Source: Armatimonadota bacterium (GTDB taxonomy: Bacteria; Armatimonadota; Fimbriimonadia; Fimbriimonadales; Fimbriimonadaceae). From it: a stretch of DNA of 64,000 bases. A program made the position numbers and the translations under genes. The notes under the pieces were generated by a model. The model did no database searches and had not been told where the DNA came from. It saw nothing but the letters and a program-made list of their open reading frames with translations. Each line of letters begins with the position of its first letter. Position 1 is the first letter of the stretch. Positions 23,932 to 32,319 of this stretch are shown in pieces. The stretch is taken from contig JACRPN010000011.1 in assembly GCA_016223145.1 (NCBI GenBank), positions 124,001 to 188,000 on the forward strand, read 5' to 3'.

Positions 23932-23961
23932 TTGCCGGATCGTGCCGATTTAGGCCATAAT
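23932..23961 (+). promoter_or_regulatory. Promoter of rpsU
   Basis: TTGCCG (23932-23937), an 18-nt spacer and CATAAT (23956-23961) precede the gene. The predicted start of transcription is about 20 nt before the TTG start codon, so this mRNA has a leader that includes GGAGGA. Confidence 0.6.
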
Positions 23962-23988
23962 AGACCCTTGTCGGAGGAATCCTAAGGT

Positions 23989-24159
23989 TTGGTCTACGTT
24001 CACGTTCAATCCAACGAGTCGATCGACGCGGCGCTGAAGCGCTTCAACCTCAAGCTTCAGCAGAGTGGCGTGCTTCGCGATTTGAAGGAGCATTCGCACT
24101 TCGAGAAGCCCAGCGAGAAGAAGCGCCGCATGCGCCGTCGCCGCGTTTCCCGGCAGTAG
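23989..24159 (+). CDS. rpsU: 30S ribosomal protein S21
   Basis: This 56-codon gene starts at TTG and reads VYVHVQSNESIDAALKRFNL, then a KEHSHFEKPSEKKRRMRRR tail, the S21 signature. S21 is a late-assembling protein of the small subunit near the anti-Shine-Dalgarno end of 16S rRNA. GGAGGA lies 10 nt before the TTG, making this one of the clear SD-led genes of the window. It has its own promoter and a terminator-like hairpin downstream. Confidence 0.95.
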   Translation: MVYVHVQSNESIDAALKRFNLKLQQSGVLRDLKEHSHFEKPSEKKRRMRRRRVSRQ

Positions 24160-24212
24160 ACTCCCTCCAGTCGGATCGCCTTGTGCCGACGATTGAGAGC
24201 AATGGAACCGGA

Positions 24213-24245
24213 AAAAGCCGAGCCTCCCTCCTCGTGCCGGCTTTT
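24213..24245 (+). terminator. Probable terminator after rpsU
   Basis: AAAAGCCG (24213-24220) pairs with CGGCTTTT (24238-24245) around a 17-nt loop, and the right arm ends in TTTT. It is consistent with a modest intrinsic terminator. Confidence 0.5.
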
Positions 24246-24360
24246 GTCATCCCAAGATGTTGGACGCCCCGCGTGGTGGGCGGCCCCCCGAATTGGCTAC
24301 GCATGCGCATTCCGGTTTGGCGCGCACCCCGGCGAGTGATCGCCCACGCGCCCCCTTCCT

Positions 24361-24849
24361 ATGGAACCCCCCAGTAGCCCTTCGATAGACGTGTTGAACC
24401 GATCCGGCCTTGAGCCTCCCCTCGAAGCCCTGCTCGCCGGGGCGCGCACGGCCTTGAGCCTCCACGGGATGAGCCTAGGCGAGCTCTGCATCGTCCTTAC
24501 AACGGATGAGGAGATCCGCGACTTGAACGCCAAGCACCGAGGCATCGATGAGGCCACCGACGTGCTCACCTTTCCCCCAAGCGAGCCCGCCAGGCTGGCA
24601 GGCGCCCTGGGTGACCTGGTGATCGCCGTGCCCTTCGCTGGCCGGCAGGCAGAGCACAGGGGGGTTGCCCTCGACGTCGAACTCGGCTATCTCGCCATCC
24701 ACGGTGCGCTGCACCTGGCGGGCTTCGATGATGAGTCCGATGTCGATCGGAGGGCAATGCAACTGGAGATGGCGCGCATCGCGGGATTGGCGGGGCTGCC
24801 GCAAGACCCCGATTGGACGACCCTCACGGTCTCGGAGGCCATGGCGTGA
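24361..24849 (+). CDS. ybeY: Endoribonuclease YbeY with substituted third zinc ligand
   Basis: YbeY is a zinc enzyme needed for 16S rRNA 3' maturation and ribosome quality control. The 162 residues match the family. The region LNAKHRGIDEATDVLTFP is typical. The zinc motif is normally HGxLHLxGYDH; here it is HGALHLAGFDD. H114 and H118 are kept, but the third ligand (position 124) is Asp, not His. Asp can bind zinc, so activity may remain. The next gene starts inside its stop codon (GTGA), giving an operon with the DgkA-like and CorC-like genes, a common order in bacteria (ybeY-dgkA-corC). Confidence 0.92.
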   Translation: MEPPSSPSIDVLNRSGLEPPLEALLAGARTALSLHGMSLGELCIVLTTDEEIRDLNAKHRGIDEATDVLTFPPSEPARLAGALGDLVIAVPFAGRQAEHRGVALDVELGYLAIHGALHLAGFDDESDVDRRAMQLEMARIAGLAGLPQDPDWTTLTVSEAMA

Positions 24850-25568
24850 GCCTCGAACAGAAAAAGAGCGCTCTCGAGCCGCTCCGCGTGGCCATGCGCG
24901 GCCTGATTTACACCTTTCGCACTCAGCGCCACATGCGCATCCACATCTACGTGGTGCTGACGGTCACACTGCTTGGCCTCTTTTTGGGTCTGCGCCTGAA
25001 CCAGTTGATGGTGCTTCTGTTCGTCATTTCGCTGGTGCTTGTCGCCGAGATGTTCAACAGCGCGATCGAGGCGACCGTGGACCTCGTTCAGCCGCAATAC
25101 GACCCCAAAGCAAAGTTCGCCAAGGACATCTCCGCGGGCGCGGTGCTCATCACGACCCTGATCGCCATCGTCATCGGCACGCTGATGCTGCTTGAAGAGC
25201 GCCGCTGGGAAAGGCTGAAGATGATCTTCAGCTCACCTGAAGGCTTTGGCACGACGGTGACCGTGCGCGCAATCCTCGGCATCTTCCTCACGGTGATTTG
25301 TGTGGTTATCGGCAAGGGCCTCGGCAAGCGGGGCCAGGTGCTCAAGGGTGGCCTGGTCAGCGGGCATACCGCACTGGGCTTCTTTGGCGCGGTGACGGTC
25401 ATCTTTGTGGCGGACAACGCGCTGGTCTCGGCGCTGGCCATTTTCCTCGCGCTACTCATCGCGCAGAGCCGGTGGGAGGCCAAGATCCACTCGATGTTCG
25501 AGATCACCCTTGGCGCAGCGGTGGGCACGATCCTCGCCCTCATTCTCTACGGGCTCATCCCCAAGTGA
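24846..25568 (+). CDS. Undecaprenol/diacylglycerol kinase fused to a PAP2-like domain
   Basis: The 240-residue membrane protein joins two parts. Residues about 1-125 are DgkA-like, with three hydrophobic helices and the AEMFNSAIEATVD motif; in Gram-positive and related bacteria this enzyme phosphorylates undecaprenol. Residues about 140-240 look like a PAP2 phosphatase, with KGGLVSGHTALGF and SRWEAKIHSMFEITLGA in place of PSGH and SRxxxxxHxxxD; the last acid is Glu. One protein could therefore both make and remove the lipid phosphate. The GTG at 24846 overlaps the ybeY stop; a 5' open frame also starts at 24813 but lies inside ybeY. Confidence 0.85.
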   Translation: MSLEQKKSALEPLRVAMRGLIYTFRTQRHMRIHIYVVLTVTLLGLFLGLRLNQLMVLLFVISLVLVAEMFNSAIEATVDLVQPQYDPKAKFAKDISAGAVLITTLIAIVIGTLMLLEERRWERLKMIFSSPEGFGTTVTVRAILGIFLTVICVVIGKGLGKRGQVLKGGLVSGHTALGFFGAVTVIFVADNALVSALAIFLALLIAQSRWEAKIHSMFEITLGAAVGTILALILYGLIPK

Positions 25569-25572
25569 CGTG

Positions 25573-27078
25573 ATGAAAGAGCCTAGACCGCCCAAAGACG
25601 TCGCGCGCAATCGCACTCAGAGGCCATCCCCCATGAGGCTGCTCCCCATGGCGGCGGCAGTTGCCGTCGCGGTCCTCTGGATCTCTGAGGGACCCAACTC
25701 TTCCGGCGCCGTGCAGGCTGCGGCGCCGCCCTGGCCCGCGACTCCCGGCGCGCTGGGCGCGGCTCTCATCGGCATCGCGGCCCTGATGCTCCTCAATGCG
25801 ATCCTCATTGCAGCCGAAGCCGCCCTGGAACTCCTCAGGCCGGGGCACGTTCGGCACATCCGCGAGACCAACGAGCGGCGCGCCGACCGGCTTCAAGCCC
25901 TGATCGACGCGCGGGCCAGGCATCTGGCGGCCTGCTCTCTTGGCAGCCACATCATCCGGCTCGTGATCGCGTTCATCACCTTCTGCTGCGTCGCTCCGTG
26001 GGTTCAAGCATGGGGCATCGAGCGCTTCGGATGGGCCGACGACGCGGCCTCCTTCTTTTGGTCGTTCACCCTCGCCATGGCCCCGATCGGGTTCATCCAT
26101 CTCATCTTTGGCGAGCTGCTGCCCAAGAGCTACGCGGTGCTCCACCCACACCGTCTGGCATCGGTCCTGAGCACGCCGATCGTTCTGGCCTCGGCTCTGC
26201 TTTCTCCCTTCGCGATGGCGCTGACCGCCATTGCCGGGCTGATCACTTCTAGATTTGGCGGCAAGGCCAGCTTCAGCATCCCCAACCAGGCCGAGGAGGA
26301 GATCCTCAACCTGGTCGAGGAGGCTCAAGAACAGGGCGAGATCGAATCTGAGGAGCGTGAGCTGCTGCGCTCCGTTTTCGATTTCACCGACACCGTCGCG
26401 CGCGAAGTGATGACGCCCCGCGTGGACTTGGACGCGCTGCCCGTGAGGACCGACCCGATGGAGGTAGTGCGCCTGATCCAGGAATCGGGGCACTCGCGCA
26501 TCCCCCTCTTCGAGGAGACCGACGACCAGATCGTCGGCATCATCCACGCCAAGGACCTCCTGCTGGCGATGCTCGGCGGCAAGGCCCCCAATCTGCGATC
26601 GCTGATGCGCCCGGCACTGTTCGTCCCTGAAAACAAGAACCTGTATGACCTGATCACCGAGATGCGCCAGCAGCGCACCCAGCTCGCCATCGTCCAGGAC
26701 GAATTCGGCGGCACCGCCGGCATCGTGACGGTGGAGGACATCGTCGAGGAGCTTGTCGGCGAAATCGTGGACGAATACGACGTAGAGGAACCCGAAATTC
26801 AGCCTTGCAGCGAGGGCGGCTGGCTGATCGACGGCAAAACGCATGTCGATGACGTTTCCGAAACGATCGGCGTCGAGCTCTCAAGCGATGAGTTCGACAC
26901 CTTGGGCGGGTATGTTTTCGGCCTGTTTGGCAGGCAGCCTCAGCTTGGAGAGGAGATCGAGGAAGCTGGAGTGCGGTTCCTGGTGGACCAGACCGATGGG
27001 CGGCGGATTTCGCGGCTCAAAGTGCAGCTTGCGTCTCTCGGTGAGGACAGTGGCGCGATGGCCGAAGAAGCCATGTAG
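25573..27078 (+). CDS. HlyC/CorC-family membrane protein with CBS pair
   Basis: The 501-residue protein has an N-terminal DUF21/CNNM transmembrane domain (about 30-215, with segments around 55-80, 110-135, 155-180 and 190-215). A CBS pair follows (about 275-390; VMTPRVDLDALP, HSRIPLFEETDDQIVGIIHAKDLL) and then a CorC_HlyC C-terminal domain (about 420-490; GGYVFGLFGRQPQLGE). The CNNM group is linked to Mg/Co transport. It starts 4 nt after the upstream stop and completes the ybeY operon. Confidence 0.88.
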   Translation: MKEPRPPKDVARNRTQRPSPMRLLPMAAAVAVAVLWISEGPNSSGAVQAAAPPWPATPGALGAALIGIAALMLLNAILIAAEAALELLRPGHVRHIRETNERRADRLQALIDARARHLAACSLGSHIIRLVIAFITFCCVAPWVQAWGIERFGWADDAASFFWSFTLAMAPIGFIHLIFGELLPKSYAVLHPHRLASVLSTPIVLASALLSPFAMALTAIAGLITSRFGGKASFSIPNQAEEEILNLVEEAQEQGEIESEERELLRSVFDFTDTVAREVMTPRVDLDALPVRTDPMEVVRLIQESGHSRIPLFEETDDQIVGIIHAKDLLLAMLGGKAPNLRSLMRPALFVPENKNLYDLITEMRQQRTQLAIVQDEFGGTAGIVTVEDIVEELVGEIVDEYDVEEPEIQPCSEGGWLIDGKTHVDDVSETIGVELSSDEFDTLGGYVFGLFGRQPQLGEEIEEAGVRFLVDQTDGRRISRLKVQLASLGEDSGAMAEEAM

Positions 27079-27266
27079 CGCTTCGGCTCGTATACCGCGC
27101 AATCAAAGGCTCGCATTGCCAAGCCCAGCGGGCCGAATGGTGAAAGCAAAGGGCAACGCCCTGGAGCTTGGGAGCCAAACCCACCTTCTCTATCACCAAC
27201 AGGCCCAAGGGAATACACTGGGCCCGAAGGGCCGCACTAGCGGGACTCTGGGAGGCAACCACCGCC

Positions 27267-27644
27267 GTGGCAACACTGGACCATGTACGGGCAATCGCAA
27301 AAAAGCTCACCGGAACCGAAGTCTCCGAGGGGGAGCGGTTCGGGCTCTCGGTGCCGGTCAAGGGGAAGCTCAAAGGCTACGTCTGGGCCTGGATGGAGCG
27401 TGCGGACCCGAAGAAGCCCAAGGTCGCAAACAACGCTGTGCTGGCGATCGTGGTGCCGAACCTGACCGCCAAGGAACTGGTCATCGCAGCGAGCCCGGAA
27501 AAGTTCGTCGACGATCCGCACTACAACGGTTTTCCGGCGGTGCTTGCGCGCATTGAAGCGTTTGAGCCTGAGGAGCTCGAAGACCTGATCCTGGAAGCCT
27601 GGAAGGCAAGAGCGCCTAAGAAACAGCGAAGGGAGTTGGAGTAA
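27267..27644 (+). CDS. MmcQ/YjbR-family protein
   Basis: The 125-residue protein begins VATLDHVRAIAKKLTGTE and has KGKLKGYVWAWMERADPK, ASPEKFVDDPHYNGFPAVLARIE and a C-terminal helix (EELEDLILEAWKARAP), as in MmcQ/YjbR (CyaY-like fold) proteins. The GTG at 27267 was chosen because the family starts here and GGGAGG lies about 12 nt upstream; the open frame extends further 5' without similarity. Biochemical function is unknown. Confidence 0.85.
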   Translation: MATLDHVRAIAKKLTGTEVSEGERFGLSVPVKGKLKGYVWAWMERADPKKPKVANNAVLAIVVPNLTAKELVIAASPEKFVDDPHYNGFPAVLARIEAFEPEELEDLILEAWKARAPKKQRRELE

Positions 27645-27702
27645 GTTGACCACGCTGTCTTTGCGCCTGATCTGCCTCAACGCCTGAAGAGACGAACTGC
27701 CA

Positions 27703-28293
27703 ATGCGATACAGCGATCTGACCCGTTTGCCTACCCCGAACATCCCGGCGGACCTGGTGCCGCATCCTCGTTACGAAGTTGGAATGAAGAAAGGCAAGCA
27801 GGACATACCACCCGATGCATGGGGCCACTGGAGATACAACTCCAGCAAGGTCTTTCCCCAAAGCGCGATTCGTGCAAACCCCGAGAAGCAAAGAGGCTAC
27901 GCTGTCGACGTCGGCTATTACGTTGACTGCTTGCAGGGCTGTCGTGTCTGCGGCCGCCCGTTCGTCTTCTTCGCCGAAGAGCAGCGCTACCTGTATGAGG
28001 TCCTTGGGCTTCCGGTGGACCGATGGTGCCTGCGATGTGTCGAGTGTCGAAAGGCTTACAAGCATGTCCAGGGGAGGTTTCAGCGGTACTCGCGGCTCGT
28101 GGCGATGGAGAAGCTCAGTGACAAGGATCTGGCCACGCTCGCGCTGGACACGCTATTCCTCTGGGAGCAGGGTCTGATTCAGAACCGAGATACCCTCAAT
28201 CGGGTGAAGAACCAAGCGCTGAAGCGCATACCGAACCGTCGGATTGCGAAGGAAATAGTGGAAGCGGCCAATCGAGCAAAAGCTCTTGAGTGA
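27703..28293 (+). CDS. Probable zinc-ribbon protein
   Basis: The 196-residue protein has GYYVDCLQGCRVCGRPFVFFAEEQRYLYE (about 73-101) and CLRCVECRKAY (about 110-120), giving CxxC pairs of the 'probable zinc-ribbon' (zf-trcl) type. The sequence around them is mostly helical and basic. Many such small proteins are adjacent to regulatory or metal genes, but no clear partner is visible here. It begins 58 nt after the MmcQ-like gene. Confidence 0.75.
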   Translation: MRYSDLTRLPTPNIPADLVPHPRYEVGMKKGKQDIPPDAWGHWRYNSSKVFPQSAIRANPEKQRGYAVDVGYYVDCLQGCRVCGRPFVFFAEEQRYLYEVLGLPVDRWCLRCVECRKAYKHVQGRFQRYSRLVAMEKLSDKDLATLALDTLFLWEQGLIQNRDTLNRVKNQALKRIPNRRIAKEIVEAANRAKALE

Positions 28294-28416
28294 GACCCGG
28301 CCACGTGGGTTGTGACGTTCGTTCCCAGATACTCAGGCGCTCTCAGGAAGTTTCATCCGTGATGCAAAGGTCTCTCCGTTCAAAGACAGCCAGGAGGCTG
28401 CGAGCGCGCTGCCAGC

Positions 28417-28422
28417 CATAAT
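28417..28422 (+). promoter_or_regulatory. -10 box (CATAAT) before the 28429 gene
   Basis: CATAAT ends 6 nt before the ATG at 28429, the same spacing as at 4639, 18034 and 22995. Confidence 0.5.
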
Positions 28423-28428
28423 CGCACC

Positions 28429-28839
28429 ATGGCGTCGAAGTGGGCCATGCGGTTTATGTGGACGGTCTTGGCGGCCACCGGCATGTTCGCAGCGTTTGTC
28501 GTTGGAGATTATCGCGGGCGGAGCATCCAGATTCAAAAGGAGGCGCGCCGCGACGTGGATCGGCTTTACAGGTATTTGCGAAACGGAGACATCGAGGGTG
28601 CGTACCGGGATGGGCTGCTGCACTCCGAGTCCAAGGAGTCCGCCTCGGAAGTGCAGGCAAAGTGGGGGAAAGCCCTTGAATCTCATGTAGATTGGCAGCG
28701 TGTCGGGCCGTTTGGCCTGCCGGTGTTCTTCAGCCTTTCCGTGAAACGGGAGAAGGGGCTTACCACGGAGTTCGTCACGCGCCATTGGGCAGGTGGACCG
28801 GCGCTGGATCTTGGAGCCGAGGTCAGAGAGGATAAGTGA
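28429..28839 (+). CDS. Small membrane-anchored protein
   Basis: This 136-residue protein has one N-terminal hydrophobic helix (WAMRFMWTVLAATGMFAAFVVGD) and a small extracytoplasmic part with a KEARRDVDRLYRYLRNGDIEGAYRDGLL region like DUF4878-type NTF2 proteins. No known family was identified with confidence. Confidence 0.6.
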   Translation: MASKWAMRFMWTVLAATGMFAAFVVGDYRGRSIQIQKEARRDVDRLYRYLRNGDIEGAYRDGLLHSESKESASEVQAKWGKALESHVDWQRVGPFGLPVFFSLSVKREKGLTTEFVTRHWAGGPALDLGAEVREDK

Positions 28840-28893
28840 AGCAGGTTGGCCCTGCTTACCGGATAAGCTCCCGTTTACCGAAGGAAATCAACC

Positions 28894-30411
28894 GTGACCC
28901 GACGAACCCTTATCCAGACTGCAGCTTCGGCAACCGGCATCGCCAAAGTCCTCCCGGCCCTGGCAGTTGATTGTCCCGACCCTCGACTTTCGACCTTCGA
29001 CCTTCCGTCCCCGACCCTCGTCCCCCAACCCTCCCCCCTCGACGGCCGCCGGATCCTCACCTTCAACTCCGTCATCCGCGTCAACCAAATCGAGGTCACG
29101 CGGACCCAGAACGAGGGCTTCGACGAATACGACCGCCACACCCCCGAGAACATCATGGCCCTGCGCGAGGCCTTCGCCGAGGGCTGGCCGGGCGCGGCGA
29201 TGACCTGGGCGCTGAGTTGGCGCGCCCTGCACGATCAGCGCCCTAACTACGTCGCCGCCAGGAGGCTGGTCCGCCAGTTCCACGACGAGTACGGCGACGA
29301 CGTCACCTTCATCCCCGGCGCCTACTTCGCGAACATGTACAACACGCGCGAGCAGGTGAACCGCGACATCCACGAGGCGCTGGCCAAGCTGCCCGAGTTC
29401 ATGGGCAAGGGCTACCGGCCCAAGAGCCTGCTTGCCGGGTTCCTTGCGGCGGAGAACCAGAAATACCTGGCCGAGCAGGAGGGCATTCACGTCTGCCAGG
29501 GCAACATTTGGAGCCAATTCGGCATCGACAATGGCGACGGGGACGGGGCTCCGAGCTACCCCTTTTATCCCTCGACCGAGCACTTTTGCAAGCCGGCGCA
29601 GAGCAAGAAGGACCTCATCGACTGCGTCAACCTCGACGGCTGGACCGTGGATTTCCTCTCCGCCCGGCGGCTGGGCCTGGGAGAGTACACCGTGGACGGT
29701 AAAAAGAAGGGCTACAACAGCCGCTTCGGCGTCGGTCCGATCGAGACCATCGGCTGGTATGGGCCGGACAAGGGCCTCGAGGCGATGCTCGCCTGCACGG
29801 GCGTGCACTTCGACACCGGTTTCAAGCTGAACCAGTGGGCGTGGGTGACCAACTGCTGGGAAGTCTCGCTGGTGCCGCAAGTGAAGAACCTGAAGGTGCT
29901 CACGAAGTGGCTGCGGGGGATCCGCGAGCGCTGGCCGAACGCGGAATGCCTGACGCAAGGCGACTTCGGTGCAGCGTGGCGGAAGCAGTACAAGGACAAC
30001 TCTGGCCTCGACTATCGCTTCATGGAACGAGGGTCTGGCCTTGGCTGCAGCGACGCGAACCTGGAGATCAAGTGGTATATGAACCCCACCTTCCGGTTGG
30101 CGCTGTTGAGGGATTGGAAGGAGGGTTTGTCGGTAGCCGCGGGTTCCGTGCCTGCGTCCGGTGCGCTTGGACCCTGGCGCGTCATCGACTTTACGCGCTA
30201 CGACATCCCTGCCCACGAACCCAAAGACCTCGGCCGCAACTGGAGCCTGATGGGCGAGATCAACCAGAAACAAACCCGACCACAGGATAAGCCGCGTTTG
30301 TTGGAGGAGCTCTCGACGCAAGATCGGGAGTTGATAAGGAAGGTGGTGGGGGATTCGCTGAGGATTAGCCTGATCAATGGTCAGTCGTCGCGCTGTCGAT
30401 CATCGCGATGA
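28894..30411 (+). CDS. Exported DUF3863-like protein
   Basis: The 505-residue protein starts at GTG (28894) with a Tat-like signal (TRRTLIQTAASATG). The body resembles the DUF3863/DUF3864 proteins of Bacteroides (RVNQIEVTRTQNEGFDEYDRH, CQGNIWSQFGIDNGDGDGAPSYPFYPS, GWTVDFLSARRLG). These are candidate carbohydrate-active proteins of unproven activity. Residues about 29-49 are encoded by nine heptamers and look foreign to the fold. The C-terminus overlaps a convergent gene by 38 nt. Confidence 0.75.
   Translation: MTRRTLIQTAASATGIAKVLPALAVDCPDPRLSTFDLPSPTLVPQPSPLDGRRILTFNSVIRVNQIEVTRTQNEGFDEYDRHTPENIMALREAFAEGWPGAAMTWALSWRALHDQRPNYVAARRLVRQFHDEYGDDVTFIPGAYFANMYNTREQVNRDIHEALAKLPEFMGKGYRPKSLLAGFLAAENQKYLAEQEGIHVCQGNIWSQFGIDNGDGDGAPSYPFYPSTEHFCKPAQSKKDLIDCVNLDGWTVDFLSARRLGLGEYTVDGKKKGYNSRFGVGPIETIGWYGPDKGLEAMLACTGVHFDTGFKLNQWAWVTNCWEVSLVPQVKNLKVLTKWLRGIRERWPNAECLTQGDFGAAWRKQYKDNSGLDYRFMERGSGLGCSDANLEIKWYMNPTFRLALLRDWKEGLSVAAGSVPASGALGPWRVIDFTRYDIPAHEPKDLGRNWSLMGEINQKQTRPQDKPRLLEELSTQDRELIRKVVGDSLRISLINGQSSRCRSSR
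28978..29040. repeat. Nine tandem heptamers inside the DUF3863-like gene
   Basis: The stretch reads as nine consecutive 7-nt units (GACCCTC, GACTTTC, GACCTTC, GACCTTC, CGTCCCC, GACCCTC, GTCCCCC, AACCCTC, CCCCCTC). The total of 63 nt is divisible by three, so it adds 21 codons without breaking the frame. It lies just after the Tat-like signal. Confidence 0.85.
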
Positions 30412-30823
30412 AGTCGACAAAGGTCGTGTGCTCCTCGATCAGCCGGGCAGCAAGGTCGTCGTCCACTTTGAACCCAAGCTGACTCTCGATCGCCAGCAGA
30501 ATCTCCACCTCGTTGAGATCGCCGTACCTGAGCACGAACATCAGCTCGACCGGATCGAGCGGGTGAAAGGTGCTCCCCTTGGGATAGGCGTGGTCGACGA
30601 CAATCGCCTCGATCTTGCGCCGAATCGCCACATCGTAGGGGTAAGGAGACCAGGTGGACTCGGGCACGGGACCGCGATCAATCGCTTGCTCGACCAACGC
30701 CTTCTCGACCTTGACTTGCTGAGCGTATCCGGCAATCCACCCAACGATCGGGATCTTGAAGAACCACCTAGATCGTTGATCGGGGCCTGGCGGATCGTGC
30801 AGCAAGGGGAAAGACTCGACCAA
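30374..30823 (-). CDS. Small protein with acyl-carrier-like C-terminus
   Basis: The 149-residue protein starts at TTG 30823. Its C-terminal half (GDLNEVEILLAIESQLGFKVDDD ... TTFVDFIAMID) has the E-x-x-x-x-x-IE-x-x-(L/F)G-(F/V)-x-(V/I)-x-D pattern of DUF1493/acyl-carrier-like folds but lacks the DSL serine for a phosphopantetheine arm. An N-terminal segment is hydrophobic (WFFKIPIVGWIAGY). It is a possible regulatory or structural mimic; its role is unknown. Confidence 0.6.
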   Translation of the reverse strand: MVESFPLLHDPPGPDQRSRWFFKIPIVGWIAGYAQQVKVEKALVEQAIDRGPVPESTWSPYPYDVAIRRKIEAIVVDHAYPKGSTFHPLDPVELMFVLRYGDLNEVEILLAIESQLGFKVDDDLAARLIEEHTTFVDFIAMIDSATTDH

Positions 30824-30911
30824 GGGTTGTATCGAAGTTTACGCGATCGGATCGCACTCCCAAGAGCGAAGCCTTAACACTTGCGGTTGCGAAATCAGAC
30901 CACCCCCGCCC

Positions 30912-32090
30912 CTACTCCCTCTCATTTCCCCAGAGTTTGCCGCCGCCGCGGGATTTGCGCCAGGCGTCGCGCCAGCGGTGCACGTCGACCGTTGAAATCT
31001 CCGGCATCGGCTTGCGGTCCTCTACGCTCGGTAGCGGCGGGAACGGTTTGGAGGGCAGCGTCTGGTACCAGTACGCCACGCTGGCAAGCTCCATGCTCAG
31101 CACGTTTCCGTGGCCGTGCTCGATGCTCGCGCGCAGCGACTTGCTGAACCGGATCGGGTCTTCGATATGGAAGCGGTACACGTGCGTGCGGCCGAGCCAC
31201 CCAAAGAGCGGGCTGTCGTTGTGCCGGCCGGGCGCGCGCGCCGTGCCGAAATAGGGGTGCAGATAGTGCTCGTCTGGACTCCACGACTGGTTGAAATAGT
31301 CCTCCGTGCCGGTGCCGTGGGCGCTGCCGGGCCAGGGCTCGCCGTCCACCAGGAACATGTCGTCGCCTTCGCCGTACCAGATGGGAGTGGGGCAGTGGAT
31401 GTAGTAGTTGACCCCGACGAAGTGGCCCTTTCCCTCGGGATCGCAAAACCGAAAATTGGACTCATCGGTCGGGTTTTTGGGGGGCTTGCCGAAGATGCCC
31501 CATTCATTCTCGATGTCGCCCTGCTCGGATTCGGGCCAGGTCACGGCCTGGTTGTATTGGGCGTGGAAACGTCCCATGTTGTTCGGGTGGTTGGGGTCGG
31601 ACGTGTCGGACCCGTCGGGTAGGTCGGATTCGTAGGTTTCATAGTCCACGTAATAGTAGAAGCAGCCCACGTCCTCGGGTCCCTGGTTCTCCACCTCGAT
31701 GCGCGCGCCGTTGCCAAAGGGCATCGGGAAGTAGCAGACCAGCGCGTTGCCCTCCTTTGGCGCGGCGGCCAGCGGCAGGCTGACGAAGTTATATTTCATC
31801 CCCCAGCCCTGGCCGAAAAAATCCCCTATCGGCGATTCGACGCTGGGGTGCTCTTGGCCATCCCAGAAGCACCGGAAGACCAGGTTCTTGCGTACGAGCG
31901 GGTCGTTCGAGGCGATCGTGATCCAGATGTGCTTGACGATGCCCGCGCCCTGCATCTCGGCCATCGTGAACGTCGAGCCTTTGGGGATCGGCACGTAGTC
32001 GCCGTTTCCGCCGGTGCGATCGTAGCTGGAGATGCGCTTGGAGCGGGCGTCGACGAGTTTGGCGAGGTTGGAAAGGGGGCCTTGGCTCAT
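30912..32090 (-). CDS. GH172 (DUF2961) family protein
   Basis: The 392-residue protein has the DUF2961 signature: RISSYDRTGGNGDYVPIPKG, IVKHIWITIASNDPLVRKN and ESPIGDFFGQGWG. The family, now GH172, includes difructose-dianhydride and alpha-D-arabinofuranose/fructofuranose-acting enzymes. The N-terminal signal is not obvious, so secretion is uncertain. A short repeat-encoded patch, SDLPDGSDTSDP (about 155-166), matches a tract in alaS. A GH32 gene elsewhere in the window (52384) suggests an interest in fructans. Confidence 0.85.
   Translation of the reverse strand: MSQGPLSNLAKLVDARSKRISSYDRTGGNGDYVPIPKGSTFTMAEMQGAGIVKHIWITIASNDPLVRKNLVFRCFWDGQEHPSVESPIGDFFGQGWGMKYNFVSLPLAAAPKEGNALVCYFPMPFGNGARIEVENQGPEDVGCFYYYVDYETYESDLPDGSDTSDPNHPNNMGRFHAQYNQAVTWPESEQGDIENEWGIFGKPPKNPTDESNFRFCDPEGKGHFVGVNYYIHCPTPIWYGEGDDMFLVDGEPWPGSAHGTGTEDYFNQSWSPDEHYLHPYFGTARAPGRHNDSPLFGWLGRTHVYRFHIEDPIRFSKSLRASIEHGHGNVLSMELASVAYWYQTLPSKPFPPLPSVEDRKPMPEISTVDVHRWRDAWRKSRGGGKLWGNERE
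31595..31630. repeat. Octamer-like tract in the GH172-like gene
   Basis: GGTCGGAC, GTGTCGGA, CCCGTCGG and GTAGGTCGG-type units lie inside the coding region (minus-strand gene). The same unit sequence is found in alaS at 12881-12928. Confidence 0.6.
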
Positions 32091-32319
32091 GGCTGGTTTG
32101 AGATTCGCCGCGAGGGGCTCCCGTCCTGCCAGTTACCTTGAGGTTTGTCTCAAGGGGCTGCTCGGTCGAGCGAGCGGTCGTTTCCGGCGGAGCCAGCGGC
32201 AGCGAAATTGACTGAAACGACAGATACAATTGCACGTTTGACCCCGAGGCCGGGCATCATTGTTTATGCCTTTGGCCATCGCCGCAAGTGGGGTGCGGCT
32301 GTCCTCAATAGTCCTTGCC

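Noticed and set aside
25555-26844. Minus-strand open frame of 429 codons
   Set aside because: It is antisense to the CorC-family gene, with unnatural composition and no motif.
28888-30321. Minus-strand open frame of 477 codons
   Set aside because: It is the antisense shadow of the DUF3863-like gene.
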